Part shown: positions 17,448-26,501 of the stretch, in pieces
How the letters are laid out: each line of letters opens with the position of its first letter
Numbering within the stretch: position 1 is the stretch's first letter
Assembly (NCBI RefSeq): GCF_900103345.1
Contig: NZ_LT629702.1
Span: 4,650,001-4,714,000 of the forward strand
Reading direction: 5' to 3'
Length of the DNA: 64,000 nt
Source of the DNA: Pseudomonas azotoformans
Lineage (GTDB): Bacteria; Pseudomonadota; Gammaproteobacteria; Pseudomonadales; Pseudomonadaceae
Program-made: the position numbers and the translations under genes
Notes under the pieces: generated by a model
What the model was told of the DNA's origin: nothing
Databases searched by the model: none
The model's input: the letters and a program-made list of their open reading frames with translations, nothing else

Positions 17448-19631
17448 ATGCGCGATGATCTCTCCCTTTTGCTGAACTCCCTCAACGATGCCCAACGCCA
17501 GGCCGTAGCGGCCCCCGTTGGCCGTCAGTTGGTCCTGGCCGGTGCTGGCTCCGGTAAAACCCGAGTGCTGGTGCACCGTATCGCCTGGTTGATCCAGGTC
17601 GAAAACGCGTCCCCGCATTCCATCCTGTCGGTGACCTTCACCAACAAGGCCGCTGCCGAGATGCGCCACCGCATCGAACAGCTGATGGGCATCAGCCCGG
17701 CCGGCATGTGGGTGGGCACCTTCCACGGCCTGGCGCACCGCTTGCTGCGGGCACACTGGCAGGAGGCGGGCCTGGCCCAGACCTTCCAGATCCTCGACAG
17801 CGATGACCAGCAACGCCTGGTCAAGCGGGTGATCCGCGAGCTGGGCCTCGACGAACAACGCTGGCCGGCGCGCCAGGCGCAATGGTTCATCAACGGCCAG
17901 AAAGACGAAGGCCTGCGCCCGCAACACATCCAGGCAAGCGGCGATCTGTTCCTGGCCACCATGCGCAGCATCTATGAAGCCTACGAGGCCGCCTGCGTGC
18001 GCGCCGGGGTCATCGACTTCTCCGAACTGCTGCTGCGCGCCCTCGACCTGTGGCGCGACAACCCAGGCTTGCTGGCGCATTACCAGAAACGTTTCCGACA
18101 CATCCTGGTGGACGAGTTCCAGGACACCAACGCCGTGCAGTACGCCTGGCTGCGCCTGCTGGCCAAGGGTGGCGACAGCCTGATGGTGGTGGGCGACGAC
18201 GACCAGTCGATCTACGGCTGGCGTGGCGCGAAAATCGAGAACATCTACCAGTACTCCGAAGACTTCCCGGACGCGGTCACCATCCGCCTGGAGCAGAACT
18301 ACCGCTCCACTGCCGGGATCCTCAAGGCGGCCAACGCCTTGATCGCCAACAACACCGGGCGCCTGGGCAAAGAACTGTGGACCGACGGCGGCGAAGGCGA
18401 AGCGATCAACCTGTACGCCGCGTTCAACGAACACGATGAAGCGCGCTACGTGGTGGAAACCATCGAAAGTGCGCTGAAAACCGGCCTGGCACGCAGCGAC
18501 ATCGCGATCCTGTACCGCTCCAACGCCCAATCGCGAGTGTTGGAAGAAGCCTTGCTGCGCGAACGCATCCCGTACCGCATCTATGGCGGCCAGCGCTTCT
18601 TCGAGCGGGCCGAGATCAAGAACGCCATGGCTTACCTGCGCTTGCTGGAAGGCCGTGGCAACGATGCGGCGCTGGAACGGGTGATCAATATCCCGGCCCG
18701 TGGCATCGGCGAAAAAACCGTCGAAGCCATTCGTGACCACGCACGCCACGCCGATGTGTCGATGTGGGAAGCCATGCGCCTGCTCATCGCCAATAAAGGC
18801 CTGACCGGTCGTGCGGCGGGTGCGCTGGGTGTGTTTGTCGAGCTGATCGAGAACCTGGCGGCCAAATGCGCAGAAATGCCACTGCATTTGATGACCCAGA
18901 CCGTGATCGAGCAATCCGGGCTGATCGCCTACCACGAAGCGGAAAAAGGCGAGAAAGGCCAGGCCCGGGTAGAAAACCTTGAGGAACTGGTGAGCGCCGC
19001 CCGTGCGTTCGAAAACACCGAGGAAGACGAAGAACTGACGCCGCTTGCCGCCTTCCTCGGCCATGCGTCGCTGGAAGCCGGTGATACCCAGGCCGATGAG
19101 CATGAAGACAGCATCCAGCTGATGACCCTGCACAGCGCCAAGGGCCTGGAATTCCCTTACGTGTTCCTGGTGGGCATGGAAGAAGGCCTGTTCCCGCACA
19201 AGATGAGCCTGGAAGAACCCGGCCGCCTTGAGGAAGAACGCCGCCTGGCCTATGTGGGCATCACCCGGGCGATGCAGAACCTGGTGATGACCTACGCCGA
19301 AACCCGACGCCTGTACGGCAGCGAAACCTACAACAAGGTGTCGCGCTTCGTACGTGAAGTACCGAAGGGCCTGATCCAGGAAGTGCGCCTGTCCAACAGC
19401 GTCAGCCGCCCGTTCGGTGGTGGACAGCAGCAGAACTCCAGCAGCATGTTCGCCGGCTCCGAGATTCCGGAAACCCAGTTCAGCCTTGGCCAACAGGTCA
19501 GGCATTCGGTATTCGGCGAAGGCGTGATCCTCAACTTCGAAGGTGCCGGTGCCCAGGCCCGTGTGCAGGTGAATTTCGCCGAAGGCAGCAAGTGGCTGAT
19601 GATGGGTTACGCGAAACTCGAAGCCATTTGA
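17448..19631 (+). CDS. uvrD: DNA helicase II
   Basis: 727 residues, full-length superfamily 1A helicase. Motifs in order: Q-motif LNDAQRQAV, Walker A GAGSGKT at about 31-37, VDEFQDTN, GDDDQSIYGWRGA, EQNYRST, TLHSAKGLEFPYVFLVG and YVGITRAM. The C-terminal Tudor-like tail (LGQQVRHSVFGEGVI and ending KLEAI) is typical of UvrD. It unwinds 3'-5' in nucleotide excision and mismatch repair. Rep is similar but lacks this tail. It is monocistronic here, with a REPIN downstream. Confidence 0.95.
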   Translation: MRDDLSLLLNSLNDAQRQAVAAPVGRQLVLAGAGSGKTRVLVHRIAWLIQVENASPHSILSVTFTNKAAAEMRHRIEQLMGISPAGMWVGTFHGLAHRLLRAHWQEAGLAQTFQILDSDDQQRLVKRVIRELGLDEQRWPARQAQWFINGQKDEGLRPQHIQASGDLFLATMRSIYEAYEAACVRAGVIDFSELLLRALDLWRDNPGLLAHYQKRFRHILVDEFQDTNAVQYAWLRLLAKGGDSLMVVGDDDQSIYGWRGAKIENIYQYSEDFPDAVTIRLEQNYRSTAGILKAANALIANNTGRLGKELWTDGGEGEAINLYAAFNEHDEARYVVETIESALKTGLARSDIAILYRSNAQSRVLEEALLRERIPYRIYGGQRFFERAEIKNAMAYLRLLEGRGNDAALERVINIPARGIGEKTVEAIRDHARHADVSMWEAMRLLIANKGLTGRAAGALGVFVELIENLAAKCAEMPLHLMTQTVIEQSGLIAYHEAEKGEKGQARVENLEELVSAARAFENTEEDEELTPLAAFLGHASLEAGDTQADEHEDSIQLMTLHSAKGLEFPYVFLVGMEEGLFPHKMSLEEPGRLEEERRLAYVGITRAMQNLVMTYAETRRLYGSETYNKVSRFVREVPKGLIQEVRLSNSVSRPFGGGQQQNSSSMFAGSEIPETQFSLGQQVRHSVFGEGVILNFEGAGAQARVQVNFAEGSKWLMMGYAKLEAI

Positions 19632-19641
19632 GACCTTCCCT

Positions 19642-19742
19642 TTGTAGGAGCGAGCTTGCTCGCGAAGATCGTCAACGATAATGCGGGCATTCTGGATGAA
19701 CGCGTTGCCTGGGCGTTTTTCGCGAGCAAGCTCGCGCCTAAA
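19642..19742. repeat. REPIN between uvrD and the Tim44-like gene
   Basis: Arms TGTAGGAGCGAGCTTGCTCG and CGCGAGCAAGCTCGCG are inverted about 100 bases apart. The rest of this roughly 300-base gap holds only the upstream region of the next gene; I saw no further gene in it. Confidence 0.8.
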
Positions 19743-19932
19743 GAGGGCGCATGGACATGAAGATGGTTGGCCCGCCCTTGTTTTTCATCCACTCGGGCCA
19801 ATATCTGTAATAAGTCCTACAGACCACTCCGAATCGGTCCTACGCAAAAGCCCGAAACATTATGCCGCTAGCCACTGTCACCACACCTGTGCAACATGGC
19901 GCGCGTGCAATCCACAAATGGGAATTCCCTTT

Positions 19933-20802
19933 ATGAAACGTTTTCTTAGCATCGCCATGGCGTTGTGCATCGGCCTGACGATGAGCCTCGACGCCAACGC
20001 CAAACGCTTCGGTGGCGGCAAAAGCTCAGGCGCAGCACCGACTCACCAGACCAGCCAAATGGCTCCATCCGCCGGTGCCGGCGGTGCTGCGGCTACCGCA
20101 GGCGCCGCCGGTGCTGCAGGCGCTGCCGCCAAGGCCGGCGGTGCTTCGCGCTGGCTGGGCCCTCTTGCCGGCATCGCCGCCGGTGGCCTGCTCGCCTCCA
20201 TGTTCATGGGCGGCGGCTTCCAGGGCATGCAGATCTTCGACATCCTGATCATGGCGGTCATCGCCTTCCTGGTCTTCCGCTTTATCGCCGCCCGTCGCCG
20301 CAAGCAGCAGGAGCACCTGGCTCCAGCCGGCGCGCCGATGCAGCGTGAAGTGTTCGAGCAAAAACCAGCCATGGGTTCGATCTTCGGTGGTTCAGCAGCA
20401 CCTGCTGCGGCCCGTCCGGTGATCAACGCACCGGCCTGGTTCAACGAGGAACGTTTCGTCGAAGCGGCCCGCAGCCACTTCCAGTCCCTGCAACAGCACT
20501 GGGACGCCAACGAAATGGACAAGATCGCCGAGTTCGTGACCCCGCAACTGCTGGAGTTCCTCAAGCGCGAACGCGCCGAGATTGGCGATGCATTCCAATC
20601 AACTTACATCGACGACCTGCGCGTGCAGCTGGACGGTGTGGATGATCGCGCCGACAAGACCATCGCCACCCTGACCTTCAGCGGTGTGTCGAAGTCCTCG
20701 CGTTTCGACCAGGGCGAAGTGTTCAGCGAAAGCTGGAACATGGAACGTGCCCAGGGCGACAACCAGCCATGGCTGGTCGCCGGTATCCGCCAGAACGGCT
20801 GA
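19933..20802 (+). CDS. Tim44-domain membrane protein
   Basis: 289 residues. A signal peptide or anchor covers about 1-23 (MKRFLSIAMALCIGLTM). A low-complexity Ala/Gly segment covers about 40-75, a hydrophobic helix about 98-116 (FDILIMAVIAFLVFRFI) followed by RRRKQQ, and a Tim44-like domain about 165-289 (FNEERFVEAARSHFQSLQQHWD, closing with WLVAGIRQNG). Bacterial members are of unsettled function; the mitochondrial relative tethers Hsp70 at the import pore. It is monocistronic and followed by a strong terminator. Confidence 0.85.
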   Translation: MKRFLSIAMALCIGLTMSLDANAKRFGGGKSSGAAPTHQTSQMAPSAGAGGAAATAGAAGAAGAAAKAGGASRWLGPLAGIAAGGLLASMFMGGGFQGMQIFDILIMAVIAFLVFRFIAARRRKQQEHLAPAGAPMQREVFEQKPAMGSIFGGSAAPAAARPVINAPAWFNEERFVEAARSHFQSLQQHWDANEMDKIAEFVTPQLLEFLKRERAEIGDAFQSTYIDDLRVQLDGVDDRADKTIATLTFSGVSKSSRFDQGEVFSESWNMERAQGDNQPWLVAGIRQNG

Positions 20803-20828
20803 TCCCTGCACGCTTGGTAAACAGATAC

Positions 20829-20858
20829 AAAAAACCCCGGACCTGTCCGGGGTTTTCT
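20829..20858 (+). terminator. Intrinsic terminator
   Basis: ACCCCGGAC and GTCCGGGGT pair around a CT loop, with an A-run before and TTTT after. It ends the Tim44-like gene and could work in both directions. Confidence 0.88.
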
Positions 20859-20937
20859 ATTTCACGGTTGCACTTATAGCGAGCTACTGTATAAAACGCC
20901 CCTATAAACCGCGCCATCTAGCAAGAGGATCCCGGCC

Positions 20938-21345
20938 GTGGAAGAAATCATCGAACAATTGCGTGAAGCCAACGAACCGGTCCCGGTTCCCTTGGAGCTG
21001 CCTGACGAAGACCAACTGGTGGAGATCGAGGAACAACTGTTCATCGACATCCCGTTTGTCTTCCGTGAATTCCTGCTGACCGTCAGCGACGTGGTGTACG
21101 GCAGCCTGGAGCCGGTGACCGTCACCGACCCGCAGTCCCACACCTACCTGCCGGACGTGGCCGCCAACGCCTGGGACGCCGGTGTCGACCGCAGCCTGAT
21201 CCCGATCTGCCAGGACGGCGACGACTACTACTGCGTCGAAGAAGACGGCACCGTGGTGCTGTGGTCCGGCGAAGAAGAAATCGTCACCGAAGAAACCTGG
21301 GAATCGGTGTGGCACTGGGCGCGAGACGTCTGGCTGGAAAGCTGA
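20938..21345 (+). CDS. SMI1/KNR4-family protein
   Basis: 135 residues, very acidic. The start is GTG with AGAGGAT upstream. The family features IPFVFREFLLTVSDV, the central proline/aspartate loops and a C-terminal DDYYCVEEDGTVVLW are visible. SMI1/KNR4 (SUKH) proteins often act as immunity proteins against nuclease toxins, but this conserved single-copy form has no toxin gene beside it, so a general cytoplasmic role is equally likely. Confidence 0.8.
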   Translation: MEEIIEQLREANEPVPVPLELPDEDQLVEIEEQLFIDIPFVFREFLLTVSDVVYGSLEPVTVTDPQSHTYLPDVAANAWDAGVDRSLIPICQDGDDYYCVEEDGTVVLWSGEEEIVTEETWESVWHWARDVWLES

Positions 21346-21369
21346 CAGCGCTCTCTGGCTAAAGAGGCT

Positions 21370-21417
21370 TGCTGTGGCGAGCGGGCTTGCCCCGCGTCGG
21401 GCTGCGAAGCAGCCCCC
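21370..21417. repeat. REP-like sequence
   Basis: CTGTGGCGAGCGGGCTTGCC followed by CCGCG and a GGGCTGCGAAGCAGCCC stem. It lies between the convergent SMI1/KNR4 and antiporter genes. Confidence 0.55.
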
Positions 21418-21429
21418 CAAAAAAGCCCC

Positions 21430-23193
21430 TCAATGCTCCGGCGTATCCTTATGGTTATCCAGCGTCTCCAACAAGGCGACCTGCATCCGCGTATGCACGC
21501 GGATGAACCATCGCCAGAGCACCGCCGCCACAGCCGCCGTGACCACGGCGATCAGCACCAGCAACTTGTTGGTCGGCAGAATACTGGCCGACAAGGCTGC
21601 CAATAGCAGGAAGATCACCAGCAACGAGAGGATCGGGATCAGTTCCGCGATCACTCTTCGCACACGCTGGGTATGCCGCCCGGCCATTTCCGGCTTCACG
21701 CTCATCTCCGCCAGCAGCATCGACAGCGCCTTGAGCTTGCGATACGCGGCAATCAAGAACGGCAGTGACAACAGCAACGCCCCGCCCCAGATCAACGCCT
21801 TCTGCCAGCTTGGATCGCTGATCCAGCCTTCCAGATACCCACCGATACGCACCGCAAAAAAGCTGCCGGCAAAGAAGATCGCCACCACCAGCGCCAGGTT
21901 CACCCCGACTTGCAGGATGATCTTGCGGATCATCGACGCCAGCATCGCGCCCTCGCCTTGTGGCTGAATACTGCGCAGCCATTCGCCATACATGCCGAAT
22001 ACTCGGCTCATACGCTGGGGCATGACCGACGCGATCTTCAACGACAGCGGGTCGGCACCGCGAATCAGGTACGGCGTGAGCAGTGTGGTAATGGCCGAAA
22101 CCGCTACCGCGACGGGATAGAGGAAATCACTGGTCACCTGCAGCGTCATCCCCAGCGCCGCGATGATGAAGGAAAACTCGCCAATCTGTGACAGCCCCAT
22201 GCCCACGCGCAGTGAGGTACGGCCATCGTTGCCGGCGATAAACGCCCCCAGGCCGCAGGACAGCATTTTGCCCAGCACCACGGCCACGGTGATCACCGCA
22301 ATCGGCCAGGCGTATTGCAGCAGGATCTGCGGGTCGATCATCAAGCCGATGGCGACAAAGAAGATGGCGCTGAACATGTCGCGAACCGGCTCGATCAGGC
22401 GCTCGATCTTAATCAACTGCCGGGATTCGGCCATGATCGCGCCGATCAGAAAAGCGCCTAGGACCATGCTGTATTCCAGCTTGACCACCAGCAGGCAGAA
22501 ACCGAAACACAACCCCAGTACGGTGATCAGCAACATCTCGTTGCTTTCGAACTTGGCCACGTAGGCCAGCAAGCGCGGTACCAGCAAAATGCCGATGACC
22601 AGCGCGACAATCATGAACAGCGAGAGCTTGCCGACGGTTGAGAACACTTCGCCGGAGCTGACCGTGCCGCTGACGGCGATGCTCGACAGCAAGGCGATGA
22701 TGCCAATGCCGAGGATGTCCTCGACGATCAGAACGCCGAAAATCAGTTGGGCGAAACGCTGGTTCTTCATCTTCAGGTCATTGAGCGCCTTGACGATGAT
22801 GGTGGTCGAGGAAATCGCCAGGATCGCGCCGAGGAACAGTGAGTCCATGGTGTTCCAGTCGAACCAGCGGCCGATTTCGTAGCCGATCCAGATCATCAGG
22901 ATGATTTCCAGGAAGGCCGCGATAAACGCGGTGGCGCCGACCTTGAACAGTTTGCGCAGGCTGAATTCCAGGCCCAGGCAGAACATCAGGAAGATCACCC
23001 CCAGCTCGGCGAGGGTCTTGATGGTGTCTTCGTCGTGGATCAGGCCGAACGGCGGGGTGTGCGGGCCAATGATGAACCCGGCGACGATGTAGCCCAGCAC
23101 CACCGGCTGCTTGAGGTGGTGAAACAGAATGGTGACAACCCCTGCCACCAGCATGATCACGGCCAAGTCCTGGATAAAGCTGATGGCGTGCAT
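21430..23193 (-). CDS. CPA2-family cation:proton antiporter (Kef type)
   Basis: 587 residues. The Na+/H+ exchanger domain with about twelve helices spans 1-385 (GYIVAGFIIGPHTPP, GVIFLMFCLGLEFSL, and the ion-site region IVEDILGIGII). A second hydrophobic block of about four helices follows at 420-575. There is no RCK/TrkA-N domain, unlike KefB, KefC or YbaL, so no nucleotide or glutathione gating is expected. The ATG chosen begins MHAISFIQD; longer in-frame codons upstream are polar and unlikely. K+ or Na+ specificity cannot be set from sequence. Confidence 0.87.
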   Translation of the reverse strand: MHAISFIQDLAVIMLVAGVVTILFHHLKQPVVLGYIVAGFIIGPHTPPFGLIHDEDTIKTLAELGVIFLMFCLGLEFSLRKLFKVGATAFIAAFLEIILMIWIGYEIGRWFDWNTMDSLFLGAILAISSTTIIVKALNDLKMKNQRFAQLIFGVLIVEDILGIGIIALLSSIAVSGTVSSGEVFSTVGKLSLFMIVALVIGILLVPRLLAYVAKFESNEMLLITVLGLCFGFCLLVVKLEYSMVLGAFLIGAIMAESRQLIKIERLIEPVRDMFSAIFFVAIGLMIDPQILLQYAWPIAVITVAVVLGKMLSCGLGAFIAGNDGRTSLRVGMGLSQIGEFSFIIAALGMTLQVTSDFLYPVAVAVSAITTLLTPYLIRGADPLSLKIASVMPQRMSRVFGMYGEWLRSIQPQGEGAMLASMIRKIILQVGVNLALVVAIFFAGSFFAVRIGGYLEGWISDPSWQKALIWGGALLLSLPFLIAAYRKLKALSMLLAEMSVKPEMAGRHTQRVRRVIAELIPILSLLVIFLLLAALSASILPTNKLLVLIAVVTAAVAAVLWRWFIRVHTRMQVALLETLDNHKDTPEH

Positions 23194-23484
23194 GGCGAGG
23201 GGCTCCTTGAGGGTACTGGTGCTTTTCTCACTTCCGCGCGCGCCTTTGAAATATCGCAAAGTGCGGAAGGAAAAGTCTGCCTTGATCGTAAGAAATGCCC
23301 TGGGATGGGCTTTTGAAGGTTAACACCGCGACTTCCGCCGGAAAGCCGGTGCAATATATGGAAACAGATCGGTGCGCGCGTGACGGCAAGCCGCCCACCG
23401 GCGTCCCGTTATGGATGGCGCTGCAAAGATTCCAGCACCCGCAGAGGTGCCCCCCAACCAATGCCTACAACCCGTGAGTGTGCT

Positions 23485-23970
23485 ATGGAACCCGGAAACG
23501 CCCAGCTGTCGATGACGGTATTGATGACCCCTGACATGGCCAACTTCTCAGGCAATGTCCACGGCGGCACCCTGCTCAAGTACCTCGACGAAGTGGCCTA
23601 CGCCTGCGCGAGCCGTTATGCCGGCCGCTATGTGGTCACCCTGTCGGTGGACCAGGTGATCTTCCGCGAGCCGATCCATGTCGGCGAGCTGGTGACCTTC
23701 CTCGCGTCGGTCAACTACACCGGCAACACCTCGATGGAGGTAGGCATCAAGGTGGTGACCGAGAACATCCGCGAACGCTCGGTGCGCCATACCAACAGCT
23801 GCTTCTTCACCATGGTCGCGGTGGACGACCAGCGCAAACCGGCCGCCGTGCCCCCGCTGCAACCTCAGAACAGCGAAGACAAGCGCCGATTCGTACAGGC
23901 CCAGCAGCGCCGGCAGATCCGACAGGAACTGGAGAAGCGCTACCAGGAAATCAAGGCAGACGCGCTGTAG
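23485..23970 (+). CDS. Acyl-CoA thioesterase, hotdog fold (YciA/ACOT7-like)
   Basis: 161 residues. The hotdog-fold signature NVHGGTLLKYLDEVAYACA starts at about residue 22, where the Asp of the D-E pair is catalytic in this family. The domain continues through REPIHVGELVTFLASVNYTG. A charged helical C-terminus (RRQIRQELEKRYQEI) is common in this subgroup and may help hexamer assembly. It hydrolyses acyl-CoA to free acid and CoA in the cytoplasm; chain length is not deducible. It is a single gene. Confidence 0.9.
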   Translation: MEPGNAQLSMTVLMTPDMANFSGNVHGGTLLKYLDEVAYACASRYAGRYVVTLSVDQVIFREPIHVGELVTFLASVNYTGNTSMEVGIKVVTENIRERSVRHTNSCFFTMVAVDDQRKPAAVPPLQPQNSEDKRRFVQAQQRRQIRQELEKRYQEIKADAL

Positions 23971-23982
23971 GCCCTTTCCCCC

Positions 23983-24008
23983 TGTAGGAGCGAGCCCCCG
24001 CTCCTACA
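23983..24008. repeat. REP-like hairpin
   Basis: TGTAGGAGCG and CGCTCCTACA pair around AGCCCC between two convergent genes. It overlaps the last codons of the lipoprotein gene. Confidence 0.6.
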
Positions 24009-25032
24009 ACCGCCAGCATTGATCGTCGTGGGCACACACATCAAAGCGCTGGTCCAACTGGCTCATGCGCTCCATATGATGGTTCACGATGTCCACCATC
24101 ACCGCTTTGCTGGTGTTCTTGTAGTACTGCGCCATCAACTTGTCGTTCGCCTTGACGCGCTCGACCACGGCGGCGTCCGTCGGGTTCTGCCATTGCTCCA
24201 GGATGGCATCTTCGGTGCCGCTCAGGCGCATGCGGTAAACCCGCTCATACAGCGCGAGGGTACGCGCCTTGCGGCCGGCCATTTCCTGATTTACCAGTGC
24301 ATAGTTCTGACGGTATTGAGTCCAATAGGCCTCAGGCGGAGTGAACTGGCCGAATCGCGCCTTGCGCTCGGCGATTTCCTCCTCGACGGCTTGCGGGCGC
24401 TGCGCCGTGTCAGGCTCCATCAACGTGATGAGTTGCATATGGGTTTCAACGATTGCGTTGATCATCGCGGTACGGTGTGGCGTGTCCGGGATTACCTTGC
24501 CGAATATCGGGCTTTTGCCCGCGCACGATGGCATGCCGTTCTCGAATATCGGCTGTGGAATGCGCACATCCTTGCCACCCGAGCGCGTCAGGCGCTGCAA
24601 CGAGGTCGTGCAAATGCCACGCGCCATATCGAAGGTCACTTCGTACTCTTCCCCGGCCTTTGGCGTGATGCTCATTGATTTGCCGCAGACATAGCTGCCG
24701 CCATTGGTGTTGATCATCAACATGGTTTCCTTGCCGGGCGCCAGCTTGAACTCCAGCAAGCCCCTGGCCTTGGCAGGCGGGGGCACCGACATGCCGACAC
24801 GCCGCCGGGTATCGACCAGGAAAATATTGTTGAGCATGCCGGTGGTCTGGCCCATGCAATGCTGCGCGTCGTAGACGTCGATGGTGGTGTTGGAGGTATT
24901 GGAGATGAAGCGCAGCTTGGCAGCGTCCGGCTCGGTAGCGTCAGGGTAAGTACCGTTCACACTGCAACCGGCCAGCAACGATGTCAGCACCAGGGCGGTC
25001 AGCGCCCGTGGCGAAGGAAATACAGGGGACAT
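24004..25032 (-). CDS. Putative lipoprotein of unknown function
   Basis: 342 residues. A lipoprotein signal peptide ends in the lipobox LLAGC, with lipidated Cys near residue 22 and Ser at +2, which suggests outer-membrane sorting. The mature part begins with a beta-rich domain (about 30-190) containing several cysteines (HCMGQ, YVCGK, GICTT, PSCAG). A helical region at about 195-335 follows, with a last Cys pair near CAHDDQC. I do not recognise the family. The neighbouring pdxY lies 82 bases upstream in the same direction, but no functional link is evident. Confidence 0.75.
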   Translation of the reverse strand: MSPVFPSPRALTALVLTSLLAGCSVNGTYPDATEPDAAKLRFISNTSNTTIDVYDAQHCMGQTTGMLNNIFLVDTRRRVGMSVPPPAKARGLLEFKLAPGKETMLMINTNGGSYVCGKSMSITPKAGEEYEVTFDMARGICTTSLQRLTRSGGKDVRIPQPIFENGMPSCAGKSPIFGKVIPDTPHRTAMINAIVETHMQLITLMEPDTAQRPQAVEEEIAERKARFGQFTPPEAYWTQYRQNYALVNQEMAGRKARTLALYERVYRMRLSGTEDAILEQWQNPTDAAVVERVKANDKLMAQYYKNTSKAVMVDIVNHHMERMSQLDQRFDVCAHDDQCWRL

Positions 25033-25114
25033 GGTTCTTCCTTGAAAAACACAGGGGACTAAAAGGCGCCCGATAGTACCGGACGCCCTTTGCCTGGCTC
25101 AATCAGGAATATTC

Positions 25115-25987
25115 CTACAACCCGATAGGCGTGGCTTCGAAACGTACGCGAGGATGGGCAATGCGGTCCTGGGCGCGCACCAGTTCCAGTTCGTAACTGG
25201 CGCAGGCCTGGGTTTCCAACAGCACTTCATGGACCGCTGCGGCGGTGAATTCAAAGGCGGCGAGCAGGCTGTCACCCAACAGAACACGCGCCAGGAACAG
25301 CCCCGAGGTCAAATCGCCGACGCCCACCGGCTGACGGGGAAACGCCAGCAGCGGCCGACGCAAATGCCAGCTACCATCGGCGGTCACCAGTAGCATCTCG
25401 AAACCGTCCGGCAGCTTGCCTGGATAATCCAGGTGTTTGACCAATACGGCCTTCGGCCCACGCGCCAGCAACGCCTTGGCCATGGCCAGACAATCGAACA
25501 GCGATTGCGGCTTGCGCCCGGCAAAGCTGTCCAGTTCCAACTGGTTGGGGCACAGGAAGTCGGCCATGGCCGCGGCTTCGTCCAGCAGGAAATCGCTGAC
25601 TTCCTGAGGCACGATGCAGCCCTTTTCCGGATGCCCCATCACTGGGTCGCACAAGTACAAGGCCTTTGGGTTGATGGCCTTGATGCGCGCCACGCCGGTC
25701 AGGATCGCCCGGCCCTGATCCGCACTGCCCAGGTAGCCGGACAGAATCGCATCGCAATTGCCCAGCTCGCCGATAGCGGCAATGCCTTCCACCAGCGCCG
25801 GAATCTGCTGTGGCGCCAACACTTCTCCCGCCCATTGGCCATACTGGGTGTGGTTGGAGAACTGCACCGTGTTCAGCGGCCAGACGTTCACCCCGACGCG
25901 CTGCATGGGGAAAACGGCGGCGCTGTTTCCGGCGTGGCCAAAGACCACATGAGACTGGATCGCAAGCAGATGAGGTGTGCGTTTCAT
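25115..25987 (-). CDS. pdxY: Pyridoxal kinase
   Basis: 290 residues, the ribokinase-like fold. [20 protein letters not shown] near the N-terminus, the central LCDPVMGH and the ATP/anion-hole motif [14 protein letters not shown] near residue 225 mark the PdxY branch. It phosphorylates pyridoxal to PLP with ATP in the B6 salvage pathway. The PLP product is a ligand for MocR regulators like the one at the left of this window, but nothing here shows a direct link. Confidence 0.92.
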   Translation of the reverse strand: MKRTPHLLAIQSHVVFGHAGNSAAVFPMQRVGVNVWPLNTVQFSNHTQYGQWAGEVLAPQQIPALVEGIAAIGELGNCDAILSGYLGSADQGRAILTGVARIKAINPKALYLCDPVMGHPEKGCIVPQEVSDFLLDEAAAMADFLCPNQLELDSFAGRKPQSLFDCLAMAKALLARGPKAVLVKHLDYPGKLPDGFEMLLVTADGSWHLRRPLLAFPRQPVGVGDLTSGLFLARVLLGDSLLAAFEFTAAAVHEVLLETQACASYELELVRAQDRIAHPRVRFEATPIGL

Positions 25988-26105
25988 GCGGGAGATTTCC
26001 GTAAAACCAATGAAATTCTGGCCGCGCAGTATGCGACTAAACGCAGCCTGTACGACAGACCGGCGACACAGTTAAGCTGCTCTCACTTTGTTGGAGTTTT
26101 TTCGC

Positions 26106-26501
26106 ATGCTGACCCTGGGAAACATGTTCGTGTTGATGCTGCTGGCGACCGGTGCCGCCTGGGTATGGCACAACCACGGCCTGCGCGAGCGGGCGCTGGA
26201 GCGGGTCAAGCAGCATTGCGCCAAGCTCGACATCGAACTGCTCGACGGTGCAGTGGCACTCAAGCGCATCGGCTTTGTAAAGGATGCCAACGGTCGGCGG
26301 CGCCTGGCACGCATCTACAACTTCGAGTTCACCGTGACCGGCGAAACCCGCCATCCGGGGACTATCACCCAGTTCGGTGCCCACAGCGCACAGATCGAAC
26401 TGGCGCCCTACCCTTTCGAGATCAAGACGCCGCTGCCCAGCGCCGAAGTGATTGAGCTGAGCCAGTGGCGCCAGGACCATGCGTCCAAGAACCGTCACTG
26501 A
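26106..26501 (+). CDS. DUF3301 family protein
   Basis: 131 residues. A single N-terminal helix at about 4-22 (GNMFVLMLLATGAAWVW) anchors it, and the remainder is a compact soluble domain (LDGAVALKRIGFVKD, IYNFEFTVTGETRHPG). This pattern is the DUF3301 family of gamma-proteobacteria; function unknown. It is convergent with the cobW gene and overlaps its end by 7 bases. The ATG used follows the hydrophobic-helix boundary; an upstream codon in frame would add six residues. Confidence 0.8.
   Translation: MLTLGNMFVLMLLATGAAWVWHNHGLRERALERVKQHCAKLDIELLDGAVALKRIGFVKDANGRRRLARIYNFEFTVTGETRHPGTITQFGAHSAQIELAPYPFEIKTPLPSAEVIELSQWRQDHASKNRH

Noticed and set aside
17201..17485. N-terminal extension of the GGDEF-EAL protein
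   Set aside because: The extension overlaps uvrD's promoter and start, is compositionally unlike a protein N-terminus, and the ATG at 17200 leads straight into a plausible membrane-domain start.
17373..19505. Long open frame antisense to uvrD (about 710 codons)
   Set aside because: uvrD shows every helicase motif in the opposite frame. The antisense product has no recognisable domain and is explained by GC-rich third codon positions.
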